Assembly: GCA_023255165.1 (NCBI GenBank)
Contig: JALRJD010000195.1
Span: 1 to 23,081 of the forward strand
Direction of reading: 5' to 3'
Length of the DNA stretch: 23,081 nucleotides
Origin: Porticoccaceae bacterium
GTDB lineage: Bacteria > Pseudomonadota > Gammaproteobacteria > Pseudomonadales > Porticoccaceae
The first letter of the stretch is position 1; each line of letters begins with the position of its first letter. Shown piece by piece: positions 15,838-22,076 of this stretch. The notes beneath the pieces were generated by a model. It did no database searches and was not told where the DNA came from. It worked only from the letters and a program-made list of their open reading frames with translations. Position numbers and translations under genes: made by a program.

Positions 15838-16602
15838 TCAGACCAGCAACGCTTTGTAGCGCTGCACCGCTTGCGGCATACCCATGGTTAGCGAGTCAAC
15901 GGTAAAGGCATGGCCAATCGAGACTTCGAGCAGATTGGGAATGGTGGCAAATTTCCCCAGATTGTGAAGGTTGAGATCGTGTCCGGCATTGACGCCCATT
16001 CCGAGGCTGGTGGACAGCTCCGCCGCCTGCAGATGTTGCTGAAAAATGGCATCAAGTTGGTCGCTGCCCCAGGCCGCGGCATAGGGGCCGGTGTAGAGTT
16101 CGATGCGATCTGCGCCCACTGCTTTAGCCAGTTCAATTTGCTTCAAATCCGGGTCCATAAACAGGCTGACCCGCATTCCCAGGCTGTGAAGTTTTTCGAT
16201 AATCGGTTTTAACGCTTCGCCGGAGCTGGTGAGGTCAAAGCCGTGGTCCGAGGTAAGCTGGTCGTCGCCATCGGGCACCAGGGTGCACTGGTCCGGCATG
16301 GTCTCTTCGACCAGTTCAATAAAGCCCGGGTAGCTGCCAAGTGCGGGGGCGAAAGGGTTGCCCTCAATATTAAATTCTAGCTCGGGTGCGGCGCCGGATC
16401 TTGGGTTTGATTTCACCAAATCCGCCAGCCGGCGCACATCATCCGGGCGAATATGACGCTGATCCGGACGTGGATGCACGGTGATGCCATCGGCGCCATG
16501 GTCGATGCACAGCCGGGCAAACTCGACCACATCCGGATAGTTTCCCTCTCTGGAATTTCGAATCAGAGCGACTTTGTTGAGGTTAATACTGAGGGCAGTC
16601 AT
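15838..16602 (-). CDS. pdxJ: Pyridoxine 5'-phosphate synthase PdxJ, atypical subgroup
   Basis: A 254-residue TIM-barrel enzyme condensing 1-deoxyxylulose 5-phosphate with 3-amino-2-oxopropyl phosphate to give pyridoxine 5'-phosphate. Recognisable elements are ADGITVHPRPDQRHIR with active-site His43 and His50, FNIEGNP with Glu80, NAGHDLNLHNL with His208, and the phosphate-binding SIGHA. The first motif is INLNKVALIRNSR instead of the VNIDHIATLRNAR of the E. coli type, so the Asp and His of that strand are Asn9 and Lys10. TLVPDGDDQLTSDHGFDL also differs from the E. coli LVPEKR form. These variants resemble the version I associate with Bacteroidetes. The gene sits after a cyclophilin (9 bp gap), not in the usual era-recO-pdxJ-acpS locus of Gammaproteobacteria. 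Confidence 0.9.
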   Translation of the reverse strand: MTALSINLNKVALIRNSREGNYPDVVEFARLCIDHGADGITVHPRPDQRHIRPDDVRRLADLVKSNPRSGAAPELEFNIEGNPFAPALGSYPGFIELVEETMPDQCTLVPDGDDQLTSDHGFDLTSSGEALKPIIEKLHSLGMRVSLFMDPDLKQIELAKAVGADRIELYTGPYAAAWGSDQLDAIFQQHLQAAELSTSLGMGVNAGHDLNLHNLGKFATIPNLLEVSIGHAFTVDSLTMGMPQAVQRYKALLV

Positions 16603-16611
16603 GGTGACAAC

Positions 16612-17283
16612 TTATTGTCGAATCGGAATCGGCTTTTCAAAAGCCGGCAGTTGTTTTGGTTCGGGCAGGGGCGTCCAGGCCGCAGCATTGAGTAGCCGTG
16701 CGCTAAGAATACGAATTGGGGTGACCGGCACATTTTGATGCATGCCAAGGTTACGCACCTCGGTTTCGGCGATGGCATCGACCACATCCATACCTGCAAT
16801 CACCGCGCCAAACACCGCATAGCCCGCTTTGTTGCCTTTGGCATTGAGCGAGCCATTGTTTTTATGATTGATAAAAAACTGCGCCTGGGCGCTGTCGGGG
16901 TCACTGGTTCGGGCCATGGAAATGGTGCCGCGTTTGTTGGTCAGGCCATTAAACGATTCGTTGACGATCGGCGCGCGTTCGCCTTCACGCATGCTCATAT
17001 CAAAAGTATGGCCACCGCTCTGAATCATAAAGCCCTTGATCACGCGGTGAAAAATCAGCCCGTCGTAATAGTAGTCGTTGACGTACTTGATAAAGTTATC
17101 CACGGTGACTGGCGCCTGCTGCGGATAGAGTTCGAGCACAATATCGCCCATATCGGTTTGCAGTTTGACCTGTGGATTTTCAGCGTGACTGGCCACAGAA
17201 AAAAACGGCGCTAATAACAGCAGGGCAATTGGCATTGCTTTGACAAATGTCTTAAAAATTGACTGATCGCAGCGGACTTTCAT
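16612..17283 (-). CDS. Periplasmic cyclophilin-type peptidyl-prolyl isomerase
   Basis: A 223-residue PpiA-like enzyme that accelerates proline cis-trans isomerisation in exported proteins. A signal peptide at 1-34 (AMPIALLLLAPFFSVASHA, cleavage before ENPQ) precedes the cyclophilin domain. The catalytic surface is seen in LIFHRVIKGFMIQSGG (Arg80, Phe85, Gln88), GTISMARTSDPDSAQAQFFIN and YAVFGAVIAGMDVVDAI. The C-terminal ~35 residues are proline-rich (TPLPEPKQLPAFEKPIPIR) and go beyond the usual domain. The ATG at 17283 is preferred over the upstream in-frame starts because AAGGA lies 6 nt before it and the signal peptide then begins normally. It lies 35 bp after the SH3 gene stop and 9 bp before pdxJ, so it is an operon member. 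Confidence 0.93.
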   Translation of the reverse strand: MKVRCDQSIFKTFVKAMPIALLLLAPFFSVASHAENPQVKLQTDMGDIVLELYPQQAPVTVDNFIKYVNDYYYDGLIFHRVIKGFMIQSGGHTFDMSMREGERAPIVNESFNGLTNKRGTISMARTSDPDSAQAQFFINHKNNGSLNAKGNKAGYAVFGAVIAGMDVVDAIAETEVRNLGMHQNVPVTPIRILSARLLNAAAWTPLPEPKQLPAFEKPIPIRQ

Positions 17284-17318
17284 CGACATTCCTTTTTTAC
17301 CTATCAGGATTAGAGCAA

Positions 17319-18104
17319 TTAGTTCCACTCGGAGAAGCGTTTGCGGCCGCGCAGCTTGGGAATCAAGACCACCAGAATCGCACCGAGAAACACCGTCAAA
17401 CCACCATAGAGAAACGACTCATTGCGTCGATCTTTCTGCAGATCGTCGACATTGGCTTTCAGACTGTCATTTTCACGCTGCAGCATCAGATTGTTTTTCG
17501 CCAACTGTTTATTCTGCTCGTCGAGCACAATGGCATCCGCCGAAATGGCTTTGATCTCTGCGAGTTCGCGCTCCAGCGCCTTGGAGCTGTCTTGACTGTT
17601 GTCGAGCTTGCCGCGAATTGCTTTGGAGGCCTGGCGCAGCTCATTGATGCTGTTATTGAGCTCAATATTGCGCTGCTTTAATGCCGCCATTTCCCGCTCT
17701 TGCCTGACCAGCTGAATGCGTGCAATCGGCTGGTCCATAATAAATTGCTCTTCCATCCAGCCTTCGACGCCGTTGTCAGCGATCAGATGCACCCAGCCAT
17801 CGGCTCGTTCAAGCAGCTGTAGCCTGGTGCCCGACTTCAGCCCGCGGTGGACAATGGTGCAGCGCCCACAGGGTGTTGAGCGCAGTGGCACCAGAAATTC
17901 ATCACTGACATACACAAAGGTGTCTTTCAGGTAGTTCTTCTCGCGCTCTTCGTCGGACAGAATACTTTTTAATGCGTCTGTCTCCTGCAACTCTTCGGTC
18001 TGTTCCGATTCCTGGGCCAGCGCCGCAGGGCTCAGCGACAGGGTAAACAGGATTAGTGCCAAAAATGGGCGAATGTAAGCGGTAATGGAAAGAGAATTCA
18101 TCAT
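17319..18104 (-). CDS. SH3-domain membrane protein (YgiM / TIGR04211-like)
   Basis: A 261-residue protein with a signal peptide (about 10-30, FLALILFTLSLSPAALAQ), a periplasmic bacterial SH3 domain at about 62-125 (TFVYVSDEFLVPLRS, LKSGTRLQLLERADGWVHL, GVEGWMEEQF), a long coiled coil at about 130-235 rich in Leu/Glu/Asn, a membrane helix at about 236-254 (GGLTVFLGAILVVLIPK) and a basic C-terminal tail. This matches the SH3-and-anchor family typified by E. coli YgiM, thought to act at the cell envelope; the exact function is unknown. Family members usually have RSGPSTQYRI in the SH3 loop. Here it is RSTPCGRCTIV, introducing a CXXC pair (Cys79, Cys82) that could form a disulfide in the oxidising periplasm. 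It is the first gene after a good promoter at 18136-18164. Confidence 0.88.
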   Translation of the reverse strand: MMNSLSITAYIRPFLALILFTLSLSPAALAQESEQTEELQETDALKSILSDEEREKNYLKDTFVYVSDEFLVPLRSTPCGRCTIVHRGLKSGTRLQLLERADGWVHLIADNGVEGWMEEQFIMDQPIARIQLVRQEREMAALKQRNIELNNSINELRQASKAIRGKLDNSQDSSKALERELAEIKAISADAIVLDEQNKQLAKNNLMLQRENDSLKANVDDLQKDRRNESFLYGGLTVFLGAILVVLIPKLRGRKRFSEWN

Positions 18105-18135
18105 TATTTCAAAGCGATAAGTTAAGTTGGATGGG

Positions 18136-18164
18136 ATAATACTCTGATCAGCTGCAAATGATAA
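18136..18164 (-). promoter_or_regulatory. Sigma70-like promoter for the SH3-cyclophilin-pdxJ operon
   Basis: On the minus strand TTATCA (18159-18164, four of six consensus bases) and TATTAT (18136-18141, five of six) are separated by exactly 17 bp. Transcription would start near 18128, about 24 nt upstream of the SH3-protein ATG at 18104. Confidence 0.6.
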
Positions 18165-18171
18165 CTGTTAG

Positions 18172-18187
18172 AACGGGATTCCCCGTT
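18172..18187. other. Small perfect hairpin downstream of yciI
   Basis: AACGGG (18172-18177) and CCCGTT (18182-18187) form a 6-bp stem with a 4-nt loop, 34 bp after the yciI stop. On the yciI transcript it is followed by CTAACAGTTATC, not by a U-run, so termination activity is doubtful. It may only weakly insulate yciI from the next promoter. Confidence 0.35.
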
Positions 18188-18220
18188 GCTATACCAGTCC
18201 GGTGGTTATGCAAGCTGACA

Positions 18221-18520
18221 TTACGGCAGTACTTTTTTATAGGGTTTCACAACCACCTTGCTGTAGACCCCGGCGGCGACATAAGGGTCGGCATCGGCCC
18301 ACTGCTGCGCCTCGACCAGCGAGTTAAATTCAGCGATCACCAGACTGCCGGTAAACCCCGCCTCGCCGGGTTCCGGGGAGTCTATCGCCGGATGCGGTCC
18401 CGCCACCAACAGACGCCCTTCATCCTTTAATTGATGCAGCCGCTGCAGATGGTCCGGGCGCGCCTGCATACGTTTTTCAAGGCTGTTTTCAATATCTTCA
18501 CTGATAATTGCATACCACAT
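18221..18520 (-). CDS. yciI: YciI family protein
   Basis: A 99-residue protein of the YciI/YCII domain family, a small ferredoxin-like alpha+beta fold of uncertain biochemical role. It is close to E. coli YciI over its whole length: SLEKRMQARPDHLQRLHQL, DEGRLLVAGPHPAIDS, AGFTGSLVIAEFNSL, AQQWADADPYVAAGVY and KPYKKV all have direct counterparts. The conserved His and Asp pair (RPDHL and ADADPY) proposed as a catalytic dyad is intact. The frame is open 30 codons upstream, but the ATG at 18520 is chosen because MWYAII is the family N terminus and AAGGG lies about 6 nt before it. It starts 10 bp after the VC0807-family gene, so the two form an operon. Confidence 0.95.
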   Translation of the reverse strand: MWYAIISEDIENSLEKRMQARPDHLQRLHQLKDEGRLLVAGPHPAIDSPEPGEAGFTGSLVIAEFNSLVEAQQWADADPYVAAGVYSKVVVKPYKKVLP

Positions 18521-18530
18521 GGTGCGACCC

Positions 18531-19298
18531 TTATTTCTGTTTGATAAGTTGCTCAAGCGACAACCCGGTAATACGGCTGATGCCCCTGAAGAGATAAAAC
18601 ATATCGCCAATCATCACCAGCATGGCGGGCACGGCGATAACCGGAAAACTCAGCGCGGTCATCTTGCCGAGCTGTTCATTAAACGCCAGCGTGCCGGGCT
18701 CCGCGGTAAGCAGATAGACCGCGAGCAGATAGTTGAGAATCGCCGAGAGCAGAAACGAACCGGCCAGAATCCATGAGGCATTGACCAGCAGGCGCTCAAA
18801 TTCGCCGCGGCGATTATTGGCCAGCAGTGAGTGGTTGATCTTGTCCAGCTCAAATACAGCGTCATTAAGTAGAAAGGTGTGTATCAATGGCTGTGGTGTT
18901 TTCAACGAAACCAGCGTTGCCAGACCAAACAGGGCAGGGATGCTGGCCTCTTTGATTGCGATATAAATCGCATCCAGTTCCATCAGGCTGATGCCGCCGG
19001 TCAGCGCGACACTGACCACACCCAGCGCGGAAAAAAAGTTTATTTTGCCGCGCTGAAAAAAGTCGCGCACGCCATAAATAATTGGAAATGACAGCGCCAC
19101 AACAATTGCCAGCTTGATTCCCAGATAGGCCTCACCGCTCAGCTTGGTCAGCACCAGCGTTGGAATCAGGATATTGAATGCCAGGTTTAAAAGCAGACTC
19201 TCTTTATTCTCAGGGGCATTTTTCTCGCCGGGCTTTTCGCCGGATTTGTTGTCTGGTTTGCCACTGGACGGATGCTGGTTGTCGATGCTGTCGCTCAT
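18531..19298 (-). CDS. VC0807-family integral membrane protein
   Basis: A 255-residue multi-helix inner-membrane protein. The first ~34 residues are hydrophilic and rich in Lys/Glu/Pro/Gly (SGKPDNKSGEKPGEKNAPEN), then about six hydrophobic helices follow: LAFNILIPTLVLTKL, IKLAIVVALSFPIIYG, FFSALGVVSVALTGG, IPALFGLATLVSL, ASWILAGSFLLSAILNYLLA and FPVIAVPAMLVMIGDMFYLF. The pattern NILIPTLVLTKLS with a cytoplasmic RDFFQRGKINFFS loop is what I recognise as the VC0807 family, which has no established function. The ATG at 19298 is chosen over one 39 nt upstream because it lies 22 nt after the predicted transcription start at about 19320 (promoter 19327-19354), which would leave the earlier ATG untranscribed. 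The Shine-Dalgarno is weak. It is co-transcribed with yciI. Confidence 0.8.
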   Translation of the reverse strand: MSDSIDNQHPSSGKPDNKSGEKPGEKNAPENKESLLLNLAFNILIPTLVLTKLSGEAYLGIKLAIVVALSFPIIYGVRDFFQRGKINFFSALGVVSVALTGGISLMELDAIYIAIKEASIPALFGLATLVSLKTPQPLIHTFLLNDAVFELDKINHSLLANNRRGEFERLLVNASWILAGSFLLSAILNYLLAVYLLTAEPGTLAFNEQLGKMTALSFPVIAVPAMLVMIGDMFYLFRGISRITGLSLEQLIKQK

Positions 19299-19326
19299 GA
19301 TTGTCTTTCGTCGGAATGAGAGGCGC

Positions 19327-19354
19327 ATTGTAACCACTCACTGGCGGTTTCCAA
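19327..19354 (-). promoter_or_regulatory. Sigma70-like promoter for the VC0807-yciI unit
   Basis: Minus-strand TTGGAA (19349-19354) and TACAAT (19327-19332) are separated by 16 bp. The predicted transcription start at about 19320 leaves a 22-nt leader before the ATG at 19298 and excludes the upstream in-frame ATG at 19337. Confidence 0.5.
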
Positions 19355-19370
19355 AGTCGTCGCGACTGAC

Positions 19371-19417
19371 AGATTAGTTTGATAAGAAACAATTCTTAAT
19401 CTATTACTGAGACTAAT
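19371..19417 (+). promoter_or_regulatory. Candidate promoter and operator dyads of the ThDP/citrate-synthase-like cluster
   Basis: TTGATA (19379-19384) and TATTAC (19402-19407) are separated by 17 bp, giving a leader of about 55 nt. The interval is very AT-rich and contains overlapping dyads: AAGAA/TTCTT at 19384-19397 with a 4-nt loop, AGATTA (19371-19376) with TAATCT (19397-19402), and ATTAGT (19373-19378) with ACTAAT (19412-19417). Such symmetry around a promoter is compatible with a repressor or activator site, but no regulator gene is visible in the window. Confidence 0.35.
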
Positions 19418-19470
19418 AAAAAATCCACATCAATAACGCTTCGTATCCTACTAATATATAAGGAAAAAAG

Positions 19471-21261
19471 ATGACTGACAGTCTTGAAAAATCACCCTGT
19501 AAAGCCATCGAAAAAGTAGGGCCGAAAATGGCGGATCTACTGGTCGCCTATCTTAACCAACTCGGTGTTGACTATGTTTTTGGCGTACCCGGTGGCGCAA
19601 TAGAGCCACTCTACGATGCCCTGGCGCGTAGCGAGCGCCGCGGCGGTGTGCGTGCAGTGGTCGCTCGTCATGAAACCGGCGCCGCGTTTATGGCCGATGG
19701 CTACGCCAGAAACAGCGGCAAGTTGGGCGTCTGCTGTTCAACCACGGGCCCGGGCGCAACCAATATGATTACCGGGGTTGCCTCCGCCTACGAAAACAAT
19801 GTGCCGATGCTGGTTATCACTGCGCAGACCGCCATATCCACCTTTGGTAAAGGCGCCATACAGGACTCCTCCTGCACCGGGGTCAACACAGTTGGCCTCT
19901 ATGCGCACTGCACCAGATACAACACCTTGATCTCGCATATCAACCAGTTTGAACACAAGCTGGCCGCCGCGATTATGTCTGCCATGGGCTCGCCCGCCGG
20001 GCCGGCGCATATCAGTGTGCCTCGCGATGTGATGGCCATGGATAACCTGATTGATCAGGCCAATTATCAACTTAATACATTATTGGATAGACCGGCGCTG
20101 ATTGATGATCATGCGGTTGATCTGTTATTTGAAGAATTAAAACGAGCTCGCCATCCGGTATTTATTATTGGTGATGAAGCCTGCGATGCTATCGGTAATA
20201 TTCTTTCCCTTGCGGTGAAAACCCGCGCCCAAATTATTGTTACTCCACAGGGCAAGGGGCTTGTCAGTCCATATCATCCGCAGTTTAAAGGCGTGTTTGG
20301 ATTTGCCGGCCATGCCGCGGCCAGAGATGTGCTGGCCAATCCCAAGGTCGATTTGGTGGTGGCTATTGGCGCCCGGTTTGGTGAGTTTTCCAGCAATGCC
20401 TGGGATACAGAAAACCTGCTTAACAATAAGCTTATTCATGTTGAATCGACCGAGGCAAACCTCACCCGCACACCGATGGCAAAAATGCATGTGCGTGGTT
20501 GTCTCGATACCGTGTTTGATCGTATCGCCAATCGATTTGGTATCGACACCCAGAGGTTTATGCGAAAGGTAAAGTCCGCCAGCAAAGAGTCGGAGGACAA
20601 TTTCACCCGACACTTTGAGTTTGACGACGAGCAGGGTTATTACTCCGATGCCGCCCCAATCAAACCGCAGCGATTGATGAAAGAGTTGCCCGAACTGTTC
20701 CCGCCACATACCAGATATCTGGTTGATACCGGAAACAGTCTGGCCTGGGGAACCCATTATCTGCATCCATTTGATCGCCGATTTTCGGGGCAGCGTGATG
20801 AGCGCGGAGGGCTGTTTAGTGCCTCTGTCGATTTTGCCTCAATGGGTTGGGCTATAGGTAGTGCGGTGGGAACCAGTATGGCGCTGCACAATACACCGGT
20901 GGTTTGCATTACCGGCGATGGTAGCTGGTTGATGAGCGGTCAGGAACTGACCGTTGCCATAGAGGAAAAGTTAACCGTTATTTTTGTGATTCTTAATGAC
21001 AGTGCCTACGGCATGGTTAAGCACGGTCAAACTCTAACCGGTGCCGAGCCGATTGCCAATCAACTTACCAGGGTAGATTTTGCCGCGCTGGCAATGGCGA
21101 TGGGAGCGCCGGGCCATGTGATTAATTCACCAGCCGACCTGCAGGCATTAAGCATCAAGATTATTTGTCAGCGCCAGGGGCCGACCGTGCTGGATGTTCG
21201 AATTGATATTAATGAAGCCCCGCCAATTGGATTGCGGACAAATGTGTTGCAAAGCGCATGA
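19471..21261 (+). CDS. ThDP-dependent acetolactate-synthase-like enzyme of unknown substrate
   Basis: A 596-residue protein with the three-domain layout of the acetohydroxyacid synthase (AHAS)/pyruvate oxidase superfamily. The N-terminal Pyr domain has FGVPGGAIEPLYDAL and the cofactor-activating Glu68 in ARHETGAAFMADGYAR. The central domain is at about 210-350. The C-terminal PP domain binds ThDP/Mg through GDGS (482-485) and Asn509. It differs from true AHAS at substrate positions: the Lys of SCTKWN is Arg149 (HCTRYN), the Phe of DAFQE is Ile130 (GAIQD), and the specificity Trp of MVTQWQ is Gly519 (MVKHGQ). No small regulatory subunit lies beside it. A segment at about 360-395 is unusually polar. 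AAGGAAAAAAG precedes the ATG. It overlaps the next gene by 4 bp. It probably makes or breaks a C-C bond next to a keto group; the substrate is unknown. Confidence 0.85.
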   Translation: MTDSLEKSPCKAIEKVGPKMADLLVAYLNQLGVDYVFGVPGGAIEPLYDALARSERRGGVRAVVARHETGAAFMADGYARNSGKLGVCCSTTGPGATNMITGVASAYENNVPMLVITAQTAISTFGKGAIQDSSCTGVNTVGLYAHCTRYNTLISHINQFEHKLAAAIMSAMGSPAGPAHISVPRDVMAMDNLIDQANYQLNTLLDRPALIDDHAVDLLFEELKRARHPVFIIGDEACDAIGNILSLAVKTRAQIIVTPQGKGLVSPYHPQFKGVFGFAGHAAARDVLANPKVDLVVAIGARFGEFSSNAWDTENLLNNKLIHVESTEANLTRTPMAKMHVRGCLDTVFDRIANRFGIDTQRFMRKVKSASKESEDNFTRHFEFDDEQGYYSDAAPIKPQRLMKELPELFPPHTRYLVDTGNSLAWGTHYLHPFDRRFSGQRDERGGLFSASVDFASMGWAIGSAVGTSMALHNTPVVCITGDGSWLMSGQELTVAIEEKLTVIFVILNDSAYGMVKHGQTLTGAEPIANQLTRVDFAALAMAMGAPGHVINSPADLQALSIKIICQRQGPTVLDVRIDINEAPPIGLRTNVLQSA

Positions 21262-22049
21262 GCGAAAAATCCCGGGAAAAAATTACCACAAAAATCTGGC
21301 GCGAAATTCCGCAACAGGATAACCCTTTTGCCGCCGCCAGCTGTTACTGCTGCGGCTACGATGTATACACCGACCTGTTAAAAAACGCTCGCTATACAGA
21401 CTATCTCTACCTGCTGTTTAAAAACAGACAGCCCACAGAGGAGCAGTCGGCACTGCTGGAAGGGCTGGCGATTGCGCTGGCCAATCCGGGCCCCAGAGAC
21501 CATAGCGTCAGAGCGGCCATGAGCGCCGGCGTTGGCGGATCGACCCATGCCTCGGCATTAATTGCGGCGCTGGGTGTGGGAGCGGGTAATCTGGGTGGAG
21601 CCCGTGAAGTCTTTACCGCCCTGCAGTACTGGCAACAGTGTCAAACCGACCTGGCCCAATGGCAGCAGCTGATTAAAAACCCGCCGCAGCTGGGACGCGA
21701 AGATGTCTGGCTGCCCATGGAACACGCGCCGGGTTTTGACCCCAATGGTGTCAGCTGCCCGATGCCGGTGCAGCAGACACTGGCGCATCTGGTCGAGGTG
21801 GGTAAGACCGCCGCTCTTGCATGGTTGCAGAACCACCGAGTTGAACTGGAAACCACTGCCGGTTGTCCGCTGGCCTTTTCCGGGGTGGCCGCTGCGACGC
21901 TATTTGATCTTGAATTTTTACCTGAAGAAGCGGAGATGTTGTTTCTGTTATTGCGTCTGCCTGGAGCTGCAATTCACAGCCTGGAACAAGAGCGTTTAGG
22001 TTGGCGGAAATATCCGTTTTTTGCAGATGGCTTCAAGTTAATTCCGTGA
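21258..22049 (+). CDS. Citrate-synthase-fold protein A (citryl-CoA-lyase-like), catalytic residues replaced
   Basis: A 263-residue protein, about the size of short citryl-CoA lyases rather than the ~430-residue citrate synthase. The fold is suggested by GYDVYTDLLKNARYTDYLYL (33-52, the R/GYxxxDL and FxExxYLL region), then GSTHASALIAALGVGAGNLG, PGF at 158-160, and FSGVAAATLFDLEFLPEEA. The catalytic triad of the family is His in GPLHGGAN, His in PGFGH and Asp in NVDG. At the aligned positions this protein has Leu112 (NLGGAR), no histidine (PGFDPNG, 158-164) and Ser208 (AFSG). A cysteine cluster (Cys29, 31, 32) lies near the N terminus. The start ATGA overlaps the ThDP gene stop. It may be a non-catalytic acyl-CoA-binding or partner subunit, or may carry a new chemistry. 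Confidence 0.75.
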   Translation: MSEKSREKITTKIWREIPQQDNPFAAASCYCCGYDVYTDLLKNARYTDYLYLLFKNRQPTEEQSALLEGLAIALANPGPRDHSVRAAMSAGVGGSTHASALIAALGVGAGNLGGAREVFTALQYWQQCQTDLAQWQQLIKNPPQLGREDVWLPMEHAPGFDPNGVSCPMPVQQTLAHLVEVGKTAALAWLQNHRVELETTAGCPLAFSGVAAATLFDLEFLPEEAEMLFLLLRLPGAAIHSLEQERLGWRKYPFFADGFKLIP

Positions 22050-22076
22050 GTTTGACTGATCTGATGAGAAAAATGT

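Noticed and set aside
18531..19337. ATG 19337 as the start of the VC0807-family protein
   Set aside because: It lies upstream of the predicted transcription start, and the added residues (MVTMRLSFRRKTI) do not resemble the family N terminus.
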